Below, in pieces: positions 8,417-15,836 of a stretch of 38,337 bases of DNA (its first letter is position 1; every line of letters starts with the position of its first letter). A program made the translations under genes and the position numbers. This stretch comes from Chamaesiphon polymorphus CCALA 037 (GTDB lineage Bacteria; Cyanobacteriota; Cyanobacteriia; Cyanobacteriales; Chamaesiphonaceae): the NCBI RefSeq assembly GCF_003003845.1, contig NZ_PVWO01000005.1:1-38337 (forward strand). Reading direction: 5' to 3'. The notes beneath the pieces are model-generated. The model did no database searches, was not told the origin of the DNA, and saw only the letters and a list, made by a program, of their open reading frames with translations.

Positions 8417-8438
8417 AGATCCCCCGCTGGGGGTATCT
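8417..8438 (+). terminator. Hairpin after rpmB
   Basis: AGAT-CCCCC, loop GCT, GGGGG-(T)-ATCT: nine pairs with one bulged T, starting five bases after the rpmB stop. There is no strong T-tract, so it may act in termination or in mRNA stability. Confidence 0.5.
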
Positions 8439-8517
8439 GGTTGTCAATTTCATGCATACGATCCAGCCCCAGCGATTTCAATTTTTGTTCGATTTCTCAT
8501 TTAAGTGGCGACTCGCC

Positions 8518-9066
8518 ATGTGGCGGATCGGCAACAGTAATACTAACCAGACTGCTGAAGGCGGCTTTACGCTCTCGGAAGTAATCGTGGCAATTTTGCT
8601 CGTTACCACCTTTGTGGCGGTAGCATTGCAAGGCATGGTCGTCGCCATGTTGCTCAAGTCCAGATCCTTGCAGTTAGCCGAAGCTAATCGCTGGATTCAG
8701 GCAGATCTGGAGCAAATGCGATCGCAACTCACGCTAACTCAGATCCCGCTAGCTCCCCATCAATCTCGATGTCATCCAGCCACGATCGATAGTGGATTTG
8801 CCGATTTAGTTAGGGATAATTTAGCCAGCAGCAATATTACTGGTGCAGTCGATTATCAGCTCCCACCCCAAATCGCCACCAGTCAGACGGGCAAAACGTT
8901 TCAAATCGATCGCAAACTAAGGATTCCATCGAGTCCAGAAAATAGCAAAGCCAAGCTACTGGGTATTCAATATACGGTTACTCCGACGAGTGGAGCGAGC
9001 CTAGAACTCACGATTTTGCACTTTTATACCGAGGTCATTCCTGATGCGGCATTTCAATGTCAGTAA
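8518..9066 (+). CDS. Minor pilin/pseudopilin, PilV/GspI-like (HpsB-like)
   Basis: A type IV prepilin-like protein: leader ending GG, cleavage before FTLSEV with the key Glu at mature position 5, then a hydrophobic helix VIVAILLVTTFVAVALQGMVV and a globular region with two Cys (RCHPA and the final FQCQ). The frame can start at ATG 8452 (38-residue leader) or ATG 8518 (16-residue leader); the shorter leader is more usual and I use it. The region after the helix (RSLQLAEANRWIQADLEQMR) resembles the HpsB family of hormogonium polysaccharide secretion pseudopilins, from memory. It is the first of four pilin-like genes and overlaps the next by 23 bases. Confidence 0.8.
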   Translation: MWRIGNSNTNQTAEGGFTLSEVIVAILLVTTFVAVALQGMVVAMLLKSRSLQLAEANRWIQADLEQMRSQLTLTQIPLAPHQSRCHPATIDSGFADLVRDNLASSNITGAVDYQLPPQIATSQTGKTFQIDRKLRIPSSPENSKAKLLGIQYTVTPTSGASLELTILHFYTEVIPDAAFQCQ

Positions 9067-9532
9067 GGATCTCGGTTTTACTTTAACCGAATCATTAATA
9101 GTATTAGCGATCGTGGGAATTTTAATTGCCATGGCGATTCCTAGTACGATTGCCGCGATCGATCGAGCCAAGTTAGCTCAAGCCACAGATCTAGTTACGG
9201 CTAGTCTCCAACAAGCCCAACGAGAAGCCATCCGTCGCAATCGCAGTTGCACTCTGACTTTAGATAAAGCCAATCGTAAAATTGTCGGTCGAGAAGGCTG
9301 TTTATTGACTGACGATCGAATTCTACCACAGCCGATCGATCTGGACTATACAGGAGCATCCGATAGTATCGAGTATGGGATTCGCGGCAATACAACTACT
9401 AATAAAACAATAGTTTTAAAAGTCAGAAACTCTCCTTATATTCGCTGTTTGACTGTCTCTGCTCCGCTCGGCATCATTCGTGTGGGCACTTACGATAGTG
9501 CTGCTAATGCCTGCCGTAAATTTACGGGTTGA
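9044..9532 (+). CDS. Minor pilin, FimT/GspH-like
   Basis: A 162-residue prepilin with an 11-residue leader ending in Gly before FTLTES (Glu5 present), hydrophobic helix LIVLAIVGILIAMAIPSTIAAI and the segment LQQAQREAIRRN typical of GspH/FimT. The C-terminal part holds two Cys (RSCTL, GCLL) plus RCLTV and ACRKF. The ATG at 9044 lies inside the preceding gene, so translation is probably coupled. After the TGA comes the longest heptamer array in the window, before the next gene of the set. Confidence 0.82.
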   Translation: MRHFNVSKDLGFTLTESLIVLAIVGILIAMAIPSTIAAIDRAKLAQATDLVTASLQQAQREAIRRNRSCTLTLDKANRKIVGREGCLLTDDRILPQPIDLDYTGASDSIEYGIRGNTTTNKTIVLKVRNSPYIRCLTVSAPLGIIRVGTYDSAANACRKFTG

Positions 9533-9616
9533 GAGTTGGGAGTTGGGAGTTGGGAGTTAGGAGTTGGGAGTTAGGAGTTGATAGTTGGGAGTTGATAGTT
9601 GGGAGTTGATAGTTGA
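9533..9616 (+). repeat. Heptamer tandem array (GAGTTGG/TAGTTGG type), 12 units
   Basis: Twelve 7-base units (GAGTTGG, GAGTTAG, GAGTTGA, TAGTTGG, TAGTTGA variants) start on the base after the TGA stop of the FimT-like gene. The array sits inside what otherwise looks like one pilin operon and leaves about 75 bases before the next start codon. Confidence 0.92.
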
Positions 9617-9691
9617 TAATTATTTGCCTGTCAAATTCGATCGATATGCTAGCTATTACAAACAAGCGAAAAACAAATTTTAAGGGGGAAA

Positions 9692-11071
9692 ATGGCGATG
9701 AAAAAATTGTTTTTAACAACATATTTGAAATATTATTTAGCCTCGATCGAACCTTATGCTGACAGGATTAACAAGACTACAAAGCGAACGGATTGTCAAT
9801 CTCTGAGTCAATCTGGATTTTCAGTACCACTAGCATTGGGACTGGGTTTAGTAATGATTATAGTTGCAGCTAGTATTATCGGGCGTTCTCAAAGCGATCG
9901 AGATATTACTAGTTCTCAACGAGAAACTAATCGAGCGTTAAGTGTTTCTGAAGCAGGCGCGATTAGATTTCAAGCATTTCTCGATCGACATAAGTTACTC
10001 GCTACTAAAAATTTAGCTCAATGGATAACTACGTTAGATACCTTACCAAGTGTACAGGCTGGTTGTCACTCGATCGATCTGCCTATTGCCAAATACCAAG
10101 CTGGCTTATTTAAAGATAATACTTGGATCGATCTAGATCCTAGCGATCGCAATAAAGGTAGATACCAGATCGTCGATTATCAATATCAAAATGGTGTGGG
10201 CAAATTAACAGTTGCTGGCAGGATAGATGCTTACAATACCACCGATTATACTGCCAATAGTACCCTGAAAATTGATATCCCGATCGGTAGTGAATCGGCA
10301 AAAATTGCACCTCCAGCACTCTGGGCAAACACATTAAACCTCAATGCCAGCCAAAAAGTTACCGGACAAATTCGCGGCGTAACTTGTCCGCTATTACCAA
10401 TGACAGACGCCGATGGTATTGCAGGTGTGGATATGAGTAATATCGAGATCGTTAGCGGTATTCCCAGCGGTCAAATTATTGCCGATCCATTCGTCAATAT
10501 CCCCACTCCCAAAATTGCACCTACTACGGCTACTTCCATCCCGGCAATTACAACTTCGATCGAGTTACCGCGACCTACATCTACCGATACACCCGATGCG
10601 AATGGTGAATATCATTACTTCGTAGATACAGATATTCCTGGCGGAGACTCAATTAAATTACAGGATATCGATCGCATCAAAATTACCATCCCCGCACATC
10701 AAAAAATCAATCTTTATCTTAAAGGTAATATCGATTTAGCAGGTAGTCAAACCATCGGTGTCAATTCCGCTAATCCTAATTTACGTATTTATGGCAGCAG
10801 CCAAACCGTCAAATTAACTATCAAAGATAACGCAGAAATTACCGCATTTATTCACGCACCCCTAGCCGATGCTAAAAACATCAGTTCTAGTACTCCCAAT
10901 CCCGGCCAAAATATTACTGGTGCCGTTTGGGTAAATAGCTGGGATTCTACCAGCAGTTCGAGTCCGATCCCGATCGTTCAAACGGGTAATTGGACTGATT
11001 TTGGAATTGCTAAAATCGAGCAACCATCGCAACTCAGTCCGATTAGTTATTGGCAAAGAGTAGAAAATTAG
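9692..11071 (+). CDS. PilX/GspK-like minor pilin with large passenger domain
   Basis: A 459-residue protein with an unusually long (~40 residue) leader, then QSG before FSVPLALGLGLVMIIVAASII. The mature position 5 is Leu rather than Glu, as in GspK/PilX proteins that cap the pilus tip complex. The helix continues into SEAGAIRFQAFL, the typical PilX N-terminal region. The rest is a Ser/Thr/Asn-rich beta-type passenger (from about residue 150) of unknown fold. The general layout recalls Synechocystis slr2018, next to minor pilin genes. The start ATG at 9692 (or 9698) is preceded by AAGGGGG at 9682-9688. Located between the FimT-like and PilW-like genes. Confidence 0.72.
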   Translation: MAMKKLFLTTYLKYYLASIEPYADRINKTTKRTDCQSLSQSGFSVPLALGLGLVMIIVAASIIGRSQSDRDITSSQRETNRALSVSEAGAIRFQAFLDRHKLLATKNLAQWITTLDTLPSVQAGCHSIDLPIAKYQAGLFKDNTWIDLDPSDRNKGRYQIVDYQYQNGVGKLTVAGRIDAYNTTDYTANSTLKIDIPIGSESAKIAPPALWANTLNLNASQKVTGQIRGVTCPLLPMTDADGIAGVDMSNIEIVSGIPSGQIIADPFVNIPTPKIAPTTATSIPAITTSIELPRPTSTDTPDANGEYHYFVDTDIPGGDSIKLQDIDRIKITIPAHQKINLYLKGNIDLAGSQTIGVNSANPNLRIYGSSQTVKLTIKDNAEITAFIHAPLADAKNISSSTPNPGQNITGAVWVNSWDSTSSSSPIPIVQTGNWTDFGIAKIEQPSQLSPISYWQRVEN

Positions 11072-11122
11072 TCGATCGCTAGTACTAAGTAAATAACATT
11101 TAACAACATCCAGATAAATTAG

Positions 11123-11878
11123 ATGCTCGATCGACAAAAAAGTTCTCACAATCTTCTGCTTAGACAATTAGCTCGAGGTGGATTTACCTTAATTGAATTG
11201 ATAATTGCACTGGCAATTACGACAATAGTCATTAGCTTGACAGGAACTGGATTGTATGCACTAATGACTGCCAACCAGCGCAGCCAAATCGAGACAACAG
11301 ATCGTCTAGAACTAGAACAAGCTCTAGCTTTTATGACCGACGAAATCAAAATGTCCCGACAAGTGAGGACAAATATTTCGTGGCCGATTACGCCAACTAC
11401 AAAGATCGAAAATTTCAATCCCGCGTCGGGGAGTAGTGAAATTCAACCGATTTTGGTACTCATTCCAGCCTCAAGTAGCCGTCTTAAAAATCCGATTGTT
11501 TATTATCTAGCAGAGCCGCCTACTAGTAGCGTCTGGAGCGGACAGAGAGTAATTTATCGTTGGGGGCCAACACTATTACAAAATGGTAATTATAGCGATG
11601 GCAATGGTAAGGATATTGCGCTGATTTCGCCAACCGATCCGATCGGATATTATAATGAGGTGTTAGTCGATCGGATGAGCGAGGTCGCTCCAGCTCAAGC
11701 TAGTATTGCTTGCGAAAGTAGTTACAGTTATTCCATCCCCAATATCAGCACTAGATTGGGATTTTATGCTTGTATCGCTCCCGACGAAAAGTCAGTTAAA
11801 CTTTGGATGTATAAACAAAAGAGTTCATCGGCAAAAAGTGTCTCGATCGATGCTTTAGTAGTAACTCGCAGTAATTAA
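11123..11878 (+). CDS. Minor pilin, PilW/GspJ-like (HpsC-like)
   Basis: A 251-residue prepilin: leader of about 18 residues ending RGG, FTLIEL with Glu5, helix IIALAITTIVISLTGTGLYALM, then the PilW/GspJ-type segment LEQALAFMTDEIKMSRQV. The globular domain includes two closely spaced Cys (ACESS and FYACIAP). Together with the three genes upstream it completes the set of H-, I-, J- and K-type minor pilins needed to prime a type IV pilus or pseudopilus. No pilin assembly ATPase is in the window. The gene is followed after 20 bases by the JAMM protein. Confidence 0.82.
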   Translation: MLDRQKSSHNLLLRQLARGGFTLIELIIALAITTIVISLTGTGLYALMTANQRSQIETTDRLELEQALAFMTDEIKMSRQVRTNISWPITPTTKIENFNPASGSSEIQPILVLIPASSSRLKNPIVYYLAEPPTSSVWSGQRVIYRWGPTLLQNGNYSDGNGKDIALISPTDPIGYYNEVLVDRMSEVAPAQASIACESSYSYSIPNISTRLGFYACIAPDEKSVKLWMYKQKSSSAKSVSIDALVVTRSN

Positions 11879-11898
11879 TTATCTCTGGCTAGCTGTGG

Positions 11899-12366
11899 AT
11901 GACACTCATTATTAACGCTACACAAATTCAATCCATCTACCACCACGCGAAAAATGTTTATCCAGAAGAGTGTTGTGGCATTTTATTAGGTACGATCGAT
12001 AAATTAACTAAAACTGTTGTCGAAGTTATTCCGACAGATAATGCTTGGGAACAGTCAGAATCGGTCTTTGGCGTAGCCTCTTCGTTGGAGAATCTCGATC
12101 GCACTAAAGCCAGCCGTTATACCATTCCACCTCAAGATATTTTTCAAGCCCAAAAACGCGGGCGAGATCTACAACTAAATATTATCGGTTTCTTTCATTC
12201 TCACCCAGATTGTCCGGCAATACCTTCAAGTTGCGATCGCGATCGAGCCTGGGATATTTATTCTTATCCAATTGTCTCAGTTATCCAGGGTAAAGTTAGC
12301 AATTTTCAAAGTTGGGTTTTAGATTGTAATGGTATATTTCGGGAAGAAGAAATTCATCAGGGATAA
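11899..12366 (+). CDS. JAMM/MPN-domain metalloprotease (M67-like)
   Basis: A 155-residue single-domain protein with the complete JAMM zinc signature: Glu in YPEECCGILLG (about 22-32) and HxHx7SxxD in HSHPDCPAIPSSCD (about 99-112). Free-standing prokaryotic JAMM proteins cut isopeptide bonds or C-terminal extensions of ubiquitin-like sulfur carriers (ThiS/MoaD/CysO type). No such carrier or E1-like enzyme is adjacent. It follows the PilW-like gene by 20 bases and precedes an unknown gene by two bases, so it is probably expressed with the pilins. The segment FGVASSLEN is encoded by a GGCGTAGCC-type repeat (12068-12091) inserted between two conserved strands. Confidence 0.85.
   Translation: MTLIINATQIQSIYHHAKNVYPEECCGILLGTIDKLTKTVVEVIPTDNAWEQSESVFGVASSLENLDRTKASRYTIPPQDIFQAQKRGRDLQLNIIGFFHSHPDCPAIPSSCDRDRAWDIYSYPIVSVIQGKVSNFQSWVLDCNGIFREEEIHQG
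12068..12091. repeat. In-frame GGCGTAGCC repeat inside JAMM gene
   Basis: TTTGGCGTAGCCTCTTCGTT matches the dispersed palindromic repeat family seen at 30936, 31271 and 31567. It is translated without breaking the frame. Confidence 0.6.
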
Positions 12367-12368
12367 GC

Positions 12369-12740
12369 ATGAATCAATCCACAATCGATCGAACTTTTAA
12401 ATTGTGGGATTATCATACAAGCCACAATCATCTTCTACTTCGCAGTCCTAAAAGTCCTGATAGTAATCATACCCCACCTGCGAATACAAATATCGATATC
12501 AGATTTTTTGGCGTATCTTATCTGAATATACCTACACTACTCAGAGGTTGTGAGATCGTCGAAGCAAATGTTGAAAAAATAAATACGATCGATTCTCTGT
12601 TCCCCAATCGAACGGCTGAAAATAAAATATTTATTATTGTAAGTGCCGGAAGTAGATATCTCGTAGTAGCAGTTGGCTATGAGATTTCAGAAAACGATCT
12701 AGATATTTTTCAAACTATTCTCGATCGATACAATCTTTAA
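12369..12740 (+). CDS. Conserved hypothetical protein
   Basis: A 123-residue soluble protein of unknown function. It starts with TFKLWDYHTSHNHLLLRSPK, a pattern I recall from small uncharacterised proteins in several phyla, followed by a strand-rich segment IDIRFFGVSYLNIPTLLRGCEIVEA and a C-terminal strand-helix KIFIIVSAGSRYLVVAVGYE. No signal peptide, membrane segment or catalytic motif is seen. It begins two bases after the JAMM stop, so translation should be coupled and the two products may act together. A binding or immunity-like role is conceivable but unsupported. Confidence 0.65.
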   Translation: MNQSTIDRTFKLWDYHTSHNHLLLRSPKSPDSNHTPPANTNIDIRFFGVSYLNIPTLLRGCEIVEANVEKINTIDSLFPNRTAENKIFIIVSAGSRYLVVAVGYEISENDLDIFQTILDRYNL

Positions 12741-12780
12741 TTTTTCATATCAAAACAAGATCCGAGTGCTGAAAATCTAA

Positions 12781-12813
12781 CTATCCACTATCCACTATCC
12801 ACTATCCACTAAC
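12781..12813 (-). repeat. Heptamer array (TGGATAG x4) after the channel gene
   Basis: Read on the minus strand, the channel gene stop TAA is followed by GTTAG and then four identical TGGATAG units. No inverted partner is found on the other side, where the plus-strand hypothetical gene ends at 12740. Confidence 0.88.
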
Positions 12814-13860
12814 TTAACGTCGCTCGCTTACAGGCGTCAGCGGATCTAAAATTTGATTTAACACCCGCAACTGATCTGCCGTACCCATACAAATCAACAT
12901 ATCGTCACCCATAATTATTGTCTCTCCAGTGGGGCCGACAATCAGATTGCCATCCCGCCGTCTGACTGCCAATACCAAAGAACCAGATTGAGAGCGCAAT
13001 CTCGCCTCGCGGAGCGATAAACCAGCTACCGGACAAGTTTGAGCATCGATTAAAAATTCTTCCATATAAAACGATCGATCGCTAGCAACTATCCCATCCA
13101 TAAAATCCATCACCTGGGGGCGTAGAGCCGCCGCCGCCATCCGTTTGGCACCAGTAATGTATGGAGAGATCACCTTATCTGCACCCGCACGTTGGAGCTT
13201 GAGCACGGCTTCCTCATTACTAGCTCTGGCAATAGCACGAATGTTGGGATTGAGAGTTTTGGCAGAGAGAATGATATATAGATTTTCGGCATCAGAAGGC
13301 AAAGCCGCTACCAGACAAATGGCCTTTTCAACTCCTACCTTCAGCAGCGTTTCATCTAAAGTCGCATCTGCTTGAATCGCACTATGTCCCTCTGATTGGG
13401 CTATTCTAACTTGTTCGCTACTAGCATCAGCGATGACAAATTTTGTGCCCTCCGCTGCAAATTCAGTGGCTATTTGTCGCCCAATTCTCCCAAAACCACA
13501 AATAATGAAATGTTCTGCTAAAGAGTCCACGAGTTTTTGTTGTTGTGCGATTCTTCTACCTTCTATAAAATAACCTTCGACGATCGCTTCGGTAAACCGA
13601 TTGACAATATAACCGATAGTCAACACCCCAGCTACAATTAAGGCAATGGTAAAGATCCGCCCCCGATCTCCCAATTGATGAGTCTCGCCATATCCCACTG
13701 TCGTCAGGGTAATGACCGTCATATATACTGCATCTAGCCAGTGCCAGCCTTCAATGAGACTGTACCACAGCGTACCAGCAATAAATACTAATGCTAGCGC
13801 GAATCCACCTCTTTGCAAATCGGTTCTGATGCGACGATACTTTTGTTCGGCGGAATCCAT
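12814..13860 (-). CDS. Potassium channel with RCK (TrkA-N/TrkA-C) domains
   Basis: A 348-residue MthK-type channel: two membrane helices (about 18-36 and 68-88) flank the pore with selectivity filter TVGYGE at about 54-59. An RCK domain follows, with a dinucleotide/ligand-binding Rossmann motif ICGFGRIGRQIA (about 119-130) and Asp at the end of strand 2 (FVIAD), and a TrkA-C domain (about 255-340). It should gate K+ flow across the cytoplasmic membrane in response to Ca2+, nucleotide or redox ligands bound by the RCK ring. No separate RCK-only product is visible; MthK makes one from an internal start. It lies downstream of ybaB/ebfC, with a strong hairpin between them, so it probably has its own promoter. 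Confidence 0.9.
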   Translation of the reverse strand: MDSAEQKYRRIRTDLQRGGFALALVFIAGTLWYSLIEGWHWLDAVYMTVITLTTVGYGETHQLGDRGRIFTIALIVAGVLTIGYIVNRFTEAIVEGYFIEGRRIAQQQKLVDSLAEHFIICGFGRIGRQIATEFAAEGTKFVIADASSEQVRIAQSEGHSAIQADATLDETLLKVGVEKAICLVAALPSDAENLYIILSAKTLNPNIRAIARASNEEAVLKLQRAGADKVISPYITGAKRMAAAALRPQVMDFMDGIVASDRSFYMEEFLIDAQTCPVAGLSLREARLRSQSGSLVLAVRRRDGNLIVGPTGETIIMGDDMLICMGTADQLRVLNQILDPLTPVSERR

Positions 13861-13929
13861 TAAAAACGGGAAGGGGAAAGATCGGCAGAATTAACCCAAA
13901 ATTAAGGATCCAAAGGCTTTGAAGTAAAG

Positions 13930-13968
13930 ATGGGTATTGCTGACCTCATCTAGTCTAGCAATACCCAT
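13930..13968 (-). terminator. Hairpin terminator after ybaB/ebfC
   Basis: Perfect 12-bp inverted repeat ATGGGTATTGCT (13930-13941) and AGCAATACCCAT (13957-13968) with a 15-base loop. On the minus strand it follows the ybaB/ebfC stop by 38 bases and is followed by CTTTACTTC, so it likely ends the mur-ebfC transcript. Confidence 0.7.
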
Positions 13969-14006
13969 ATTATGTATTAACTCCGATCGCTCACTAGCAA
14001 CTAAAA

Positions 14007-14348
14007 TTACAATCCAGGAATATTCAATCCGCTAGTAAGTTGTTCCATCCGTTCGCGCATGGTAGCGGTGGATTTGTCATAAGCATCCATCATGGCATCC
14101 AGAACTAGTTGGGAAAGTTCTTCTGGGCTTTTCGCAGCAGCATCGGCACCGATATTCACTCTACGTGGTTCTTGGTTACCGCTCAAAGTTACAGTCACAT
14201 CCCCTGCTTGTCCTTCAATTTCCATTTGCTCCAATTCCTCTTGGAGCTTTTTCGCATCTTCTTGTACTTGTTGGGCTTTCTTGAATGCATCGGCAAGTTC
14301 TTTCATCTTACCGAGACCGAAGCCGCCAAATCCTTGTCCTTTAGTCAT
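14007..14348 (-). CDS. ebfC: YbaB/EbfC nucleoid-associated protein
   Basis: A 113-residue protein with the typical Gly-rich N-terminus ([24 protein letters not shown]), a long amphipathic helix through [18 protein letters not shown] and the conserved [17 protein letters not shown] strand region. EbfC/YbaB dimers bind DNA like tweezers. Neighbouring murB upstream is a common cyanobacterial arrangement. Start ATG at 14348. An inverted pair of heptamer arrays lies between this start and the murB stop. Confidence 0.93.
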   Translation of the reverse strand: MTKGQGFGGFGLGKMKELADAFKKAQQVQEDAKKLQEELEQMEIEGQAGDVTVTLSGNQEPRRVNIGADAAAKSPEELSQLVLDAMMDAYDKSTATMRERMEQLTSGLNIPGL

Positions 14349-14443
14349 AATCTTTAATCTTTAGTCAATCTAAACAATATCCCATCTTACTGGAGTCAGG
14401 GAATTCGGGGGTGAGGGTATCCGTCAGTTCCTAAATTAGGGGT

Positions 14444-14475
14444 TAGGCTTTAGGTTTTAGGCGTTAGGCGTTAGG
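14444..14475 (+). repeat. Heptamer array, left arm of inverted pair
   Basis: TTAGGCG/TTAGGCT-type units. The reverse complement of 14629-14660 matches it at 30 of 32 positions. No gene ends here on the plus strand. Confidence 0.85.
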
Positions 14476-14628
14476 GTAAAGAGATTACCCGTCTTACCGA
14501 ACCTTCTTTTATTATTTTACCCAAATACAGATGAGCGATCGAAATCGCTACAAGTAGGTGGGTACAAATATTCATTAGATAAACAATTCCTGAAACCTAG
14601 CTGTTGGGCAATGGCCACTCTACTAAAT

Positions 14629-14660
14629 CCTAAAGCCTAACGCCTACAACCTAAAGCCTA
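14629..14660 (-). repeat. Heptamer array after murB, right arm of inverted pair
   Basis: On the minus strand the murB TAG stop is followed by AA and then five units (TAGGCTT, TAGGTTG, TAGGCGT, TAGGCTT, TAGGATT). Confidence 0.87.
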
Positions 14661-14662
14661 TT

Positions 14663-15670
14663 CTAAAACTCGCCCAACATTTTAACTTCTGGTTCGAGTT
14701 CGATCGCGTGATTGGCTTTGACTTGGCTTTGAACGTAATAAATTAAAGCACGGATATCGCTGGCCGTGGCATCTTTCCGATTGATAATAAAGTTAGCGTG
14801 CAGCGTAGATACTTCGGCATCGCCGATGCGGTATCCTTTTAGCCCCAAGCCTTCAATTAAAGCAGCGGCATACTGGGGACTGGGGTTGCGGAAAACACTA
14901 CCACAGCTCGGACGATCGTATGGTTGTTTGCTGTGACGTTTTTCAAGATCGCGGAACGTGCGTGCTTTAACTTCTTCGGGATCTCCGGCTGCTTGCAATT
15001 GGAATTTTGCACTCAACACGATCCTGGCATCGCCTTGAAGATTGGAAGTGCGGTAGCTATAGTTTAAGTCAGCAGCGGTTAGTGTGGAGATCGTGCCATC
15101 CAGATTGATTACCTCTGCACTGACGAAAATCTCTTCAGTACTATGCCCGTGCGCGCCAGCATTCATCACCACAGCACCGCCTACAGTGCCCGGAATCCCC
15201 GCTGCCCACTCCATTCCACCCCAACCCCGTCGTGCAGCTTGCCAAGCTAGGCTAGCGACCATTTTACCCGCATCTGCGACGATCGTTTGAGCGTCGTTGT
15301 CGAGCTGAGTATTTACGTGCCGTAGATGGCGAGTGCAGATGACCAAACCCTGCAAACCGCGATCGCTAATTAGTAAATTCGATCCGGCTCCAATTATCGT
15401 AATCGGTAATCCTTTCTGTTTAGCCCAAGCCAATCCCCGTTGCGTCTCTGCTACCGTGCGAGGTTCGAGATACCACTGTGCCAACCCACCGACTTTCCAA
15501 GTTGTTAGACCTTTAAGAGATACATCCGCTCGAATTATCGGGCAACTAGTTGGAATTTCCAAATCATCATCAGTATTGGTAGAGATTTCCACTGACTGCT
15601 GAGTCTGCGTATTGACAATGGGCAATTTCTTGGTACTGATGCTGCTCGAAAGATCTTTGGAAAGTGTCAT
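14663..15670 (-). CDS. murB: UDP-N-acetylenolpyruvoylglucosamine reductase MurB
   Basis: A 335-residue FAD-dependent reductase that makes UDP-MurNAc. FAD-binding motifs: GAGSNLLI (about 95-102) and AGIPGTVGGAVVMNAGAHG (about 160-178). The catalytic region SYRTSNLQ and the proton donor Ser in RPSCGSVFRNP identify a type IIb-like short MurB; the final Glu of EPEVKMLGEF is conserved. The N-terminus carries about 45 extra residues rich in Ser/Thr before the domain begins (ADVSLKGLTTWKVGG), so the true start could be further in. It follows murC by 166 bases on the same strand. Confidence 0.95.
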   Translation of the reverse strand: MTLSKDLSSSISTKKLPIVNTQTQQSVEISTNTDDDLEIPTSCPIIRADVSLKGLTTWKVGGLAQWYLEPRTVAETQRGLAWAKQKGLPITIIGAGSNLLISDRGLQGLVICTRHLRHVNTQLDNDAQTIVADAGKMVASLAWQAARRGWGGMEWAAGIPGTVGGAVVMNAGAHGHSTEEIFVSAEVINLDGTISTLTAADLNYSYRTSNLQGDARIVLSAKFQLQAAGDPEEVKARTFRDLEKRHSKQPYDRPSCGSVFRNPSPQYAAALIEGLGLKGYRIGDAEVSTLHANFIINRKDATASDIRALIYYVQSQVKANHAIELEPEVKMLGEF

Positions 15671-15836
15671 GGTGGAAAAAGTAAGGTAGGTGGTTGAAAT
15701 CGGGGGTTAGTCTCAAGCGCAGCAGTCTCAAACGTTAGGGTCTAGGTCGATCGAGTTATTAGAACCATAAGCTACAGTTACAATTGCATAATTGCTAAGT
15801 TTGGAGATAAATTAACACTGATAATACACTAAATCT

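Larger units (their letters stand above)
14349..14662. other. murB-ebfC intergenic region with inverted heptamer arrays
   Basis: The 314-base gap contains a plus-oriented TTAGGCG-type array (14444-14475) and its opposed copy (14629-14660), 30 of 32 positions complementary. Between them are 153 bases with no reading frame. The promoter of ebfC, if separate, must lie within this stretch, but I cannot pick boxes. Confidence 0.7.

Noticed and set aside
551-9616. Heptamer arrays as a CRISPR
   Set aside because: Units are seven bases and directly tandem, without spacers; no cas genes.
9522-9722. Minus-strand 66-codon frame over the pilin-operon array
   Set aside because: Translation of the GAGTTGG array in reverse (repeated NSQLPT); not a gene.
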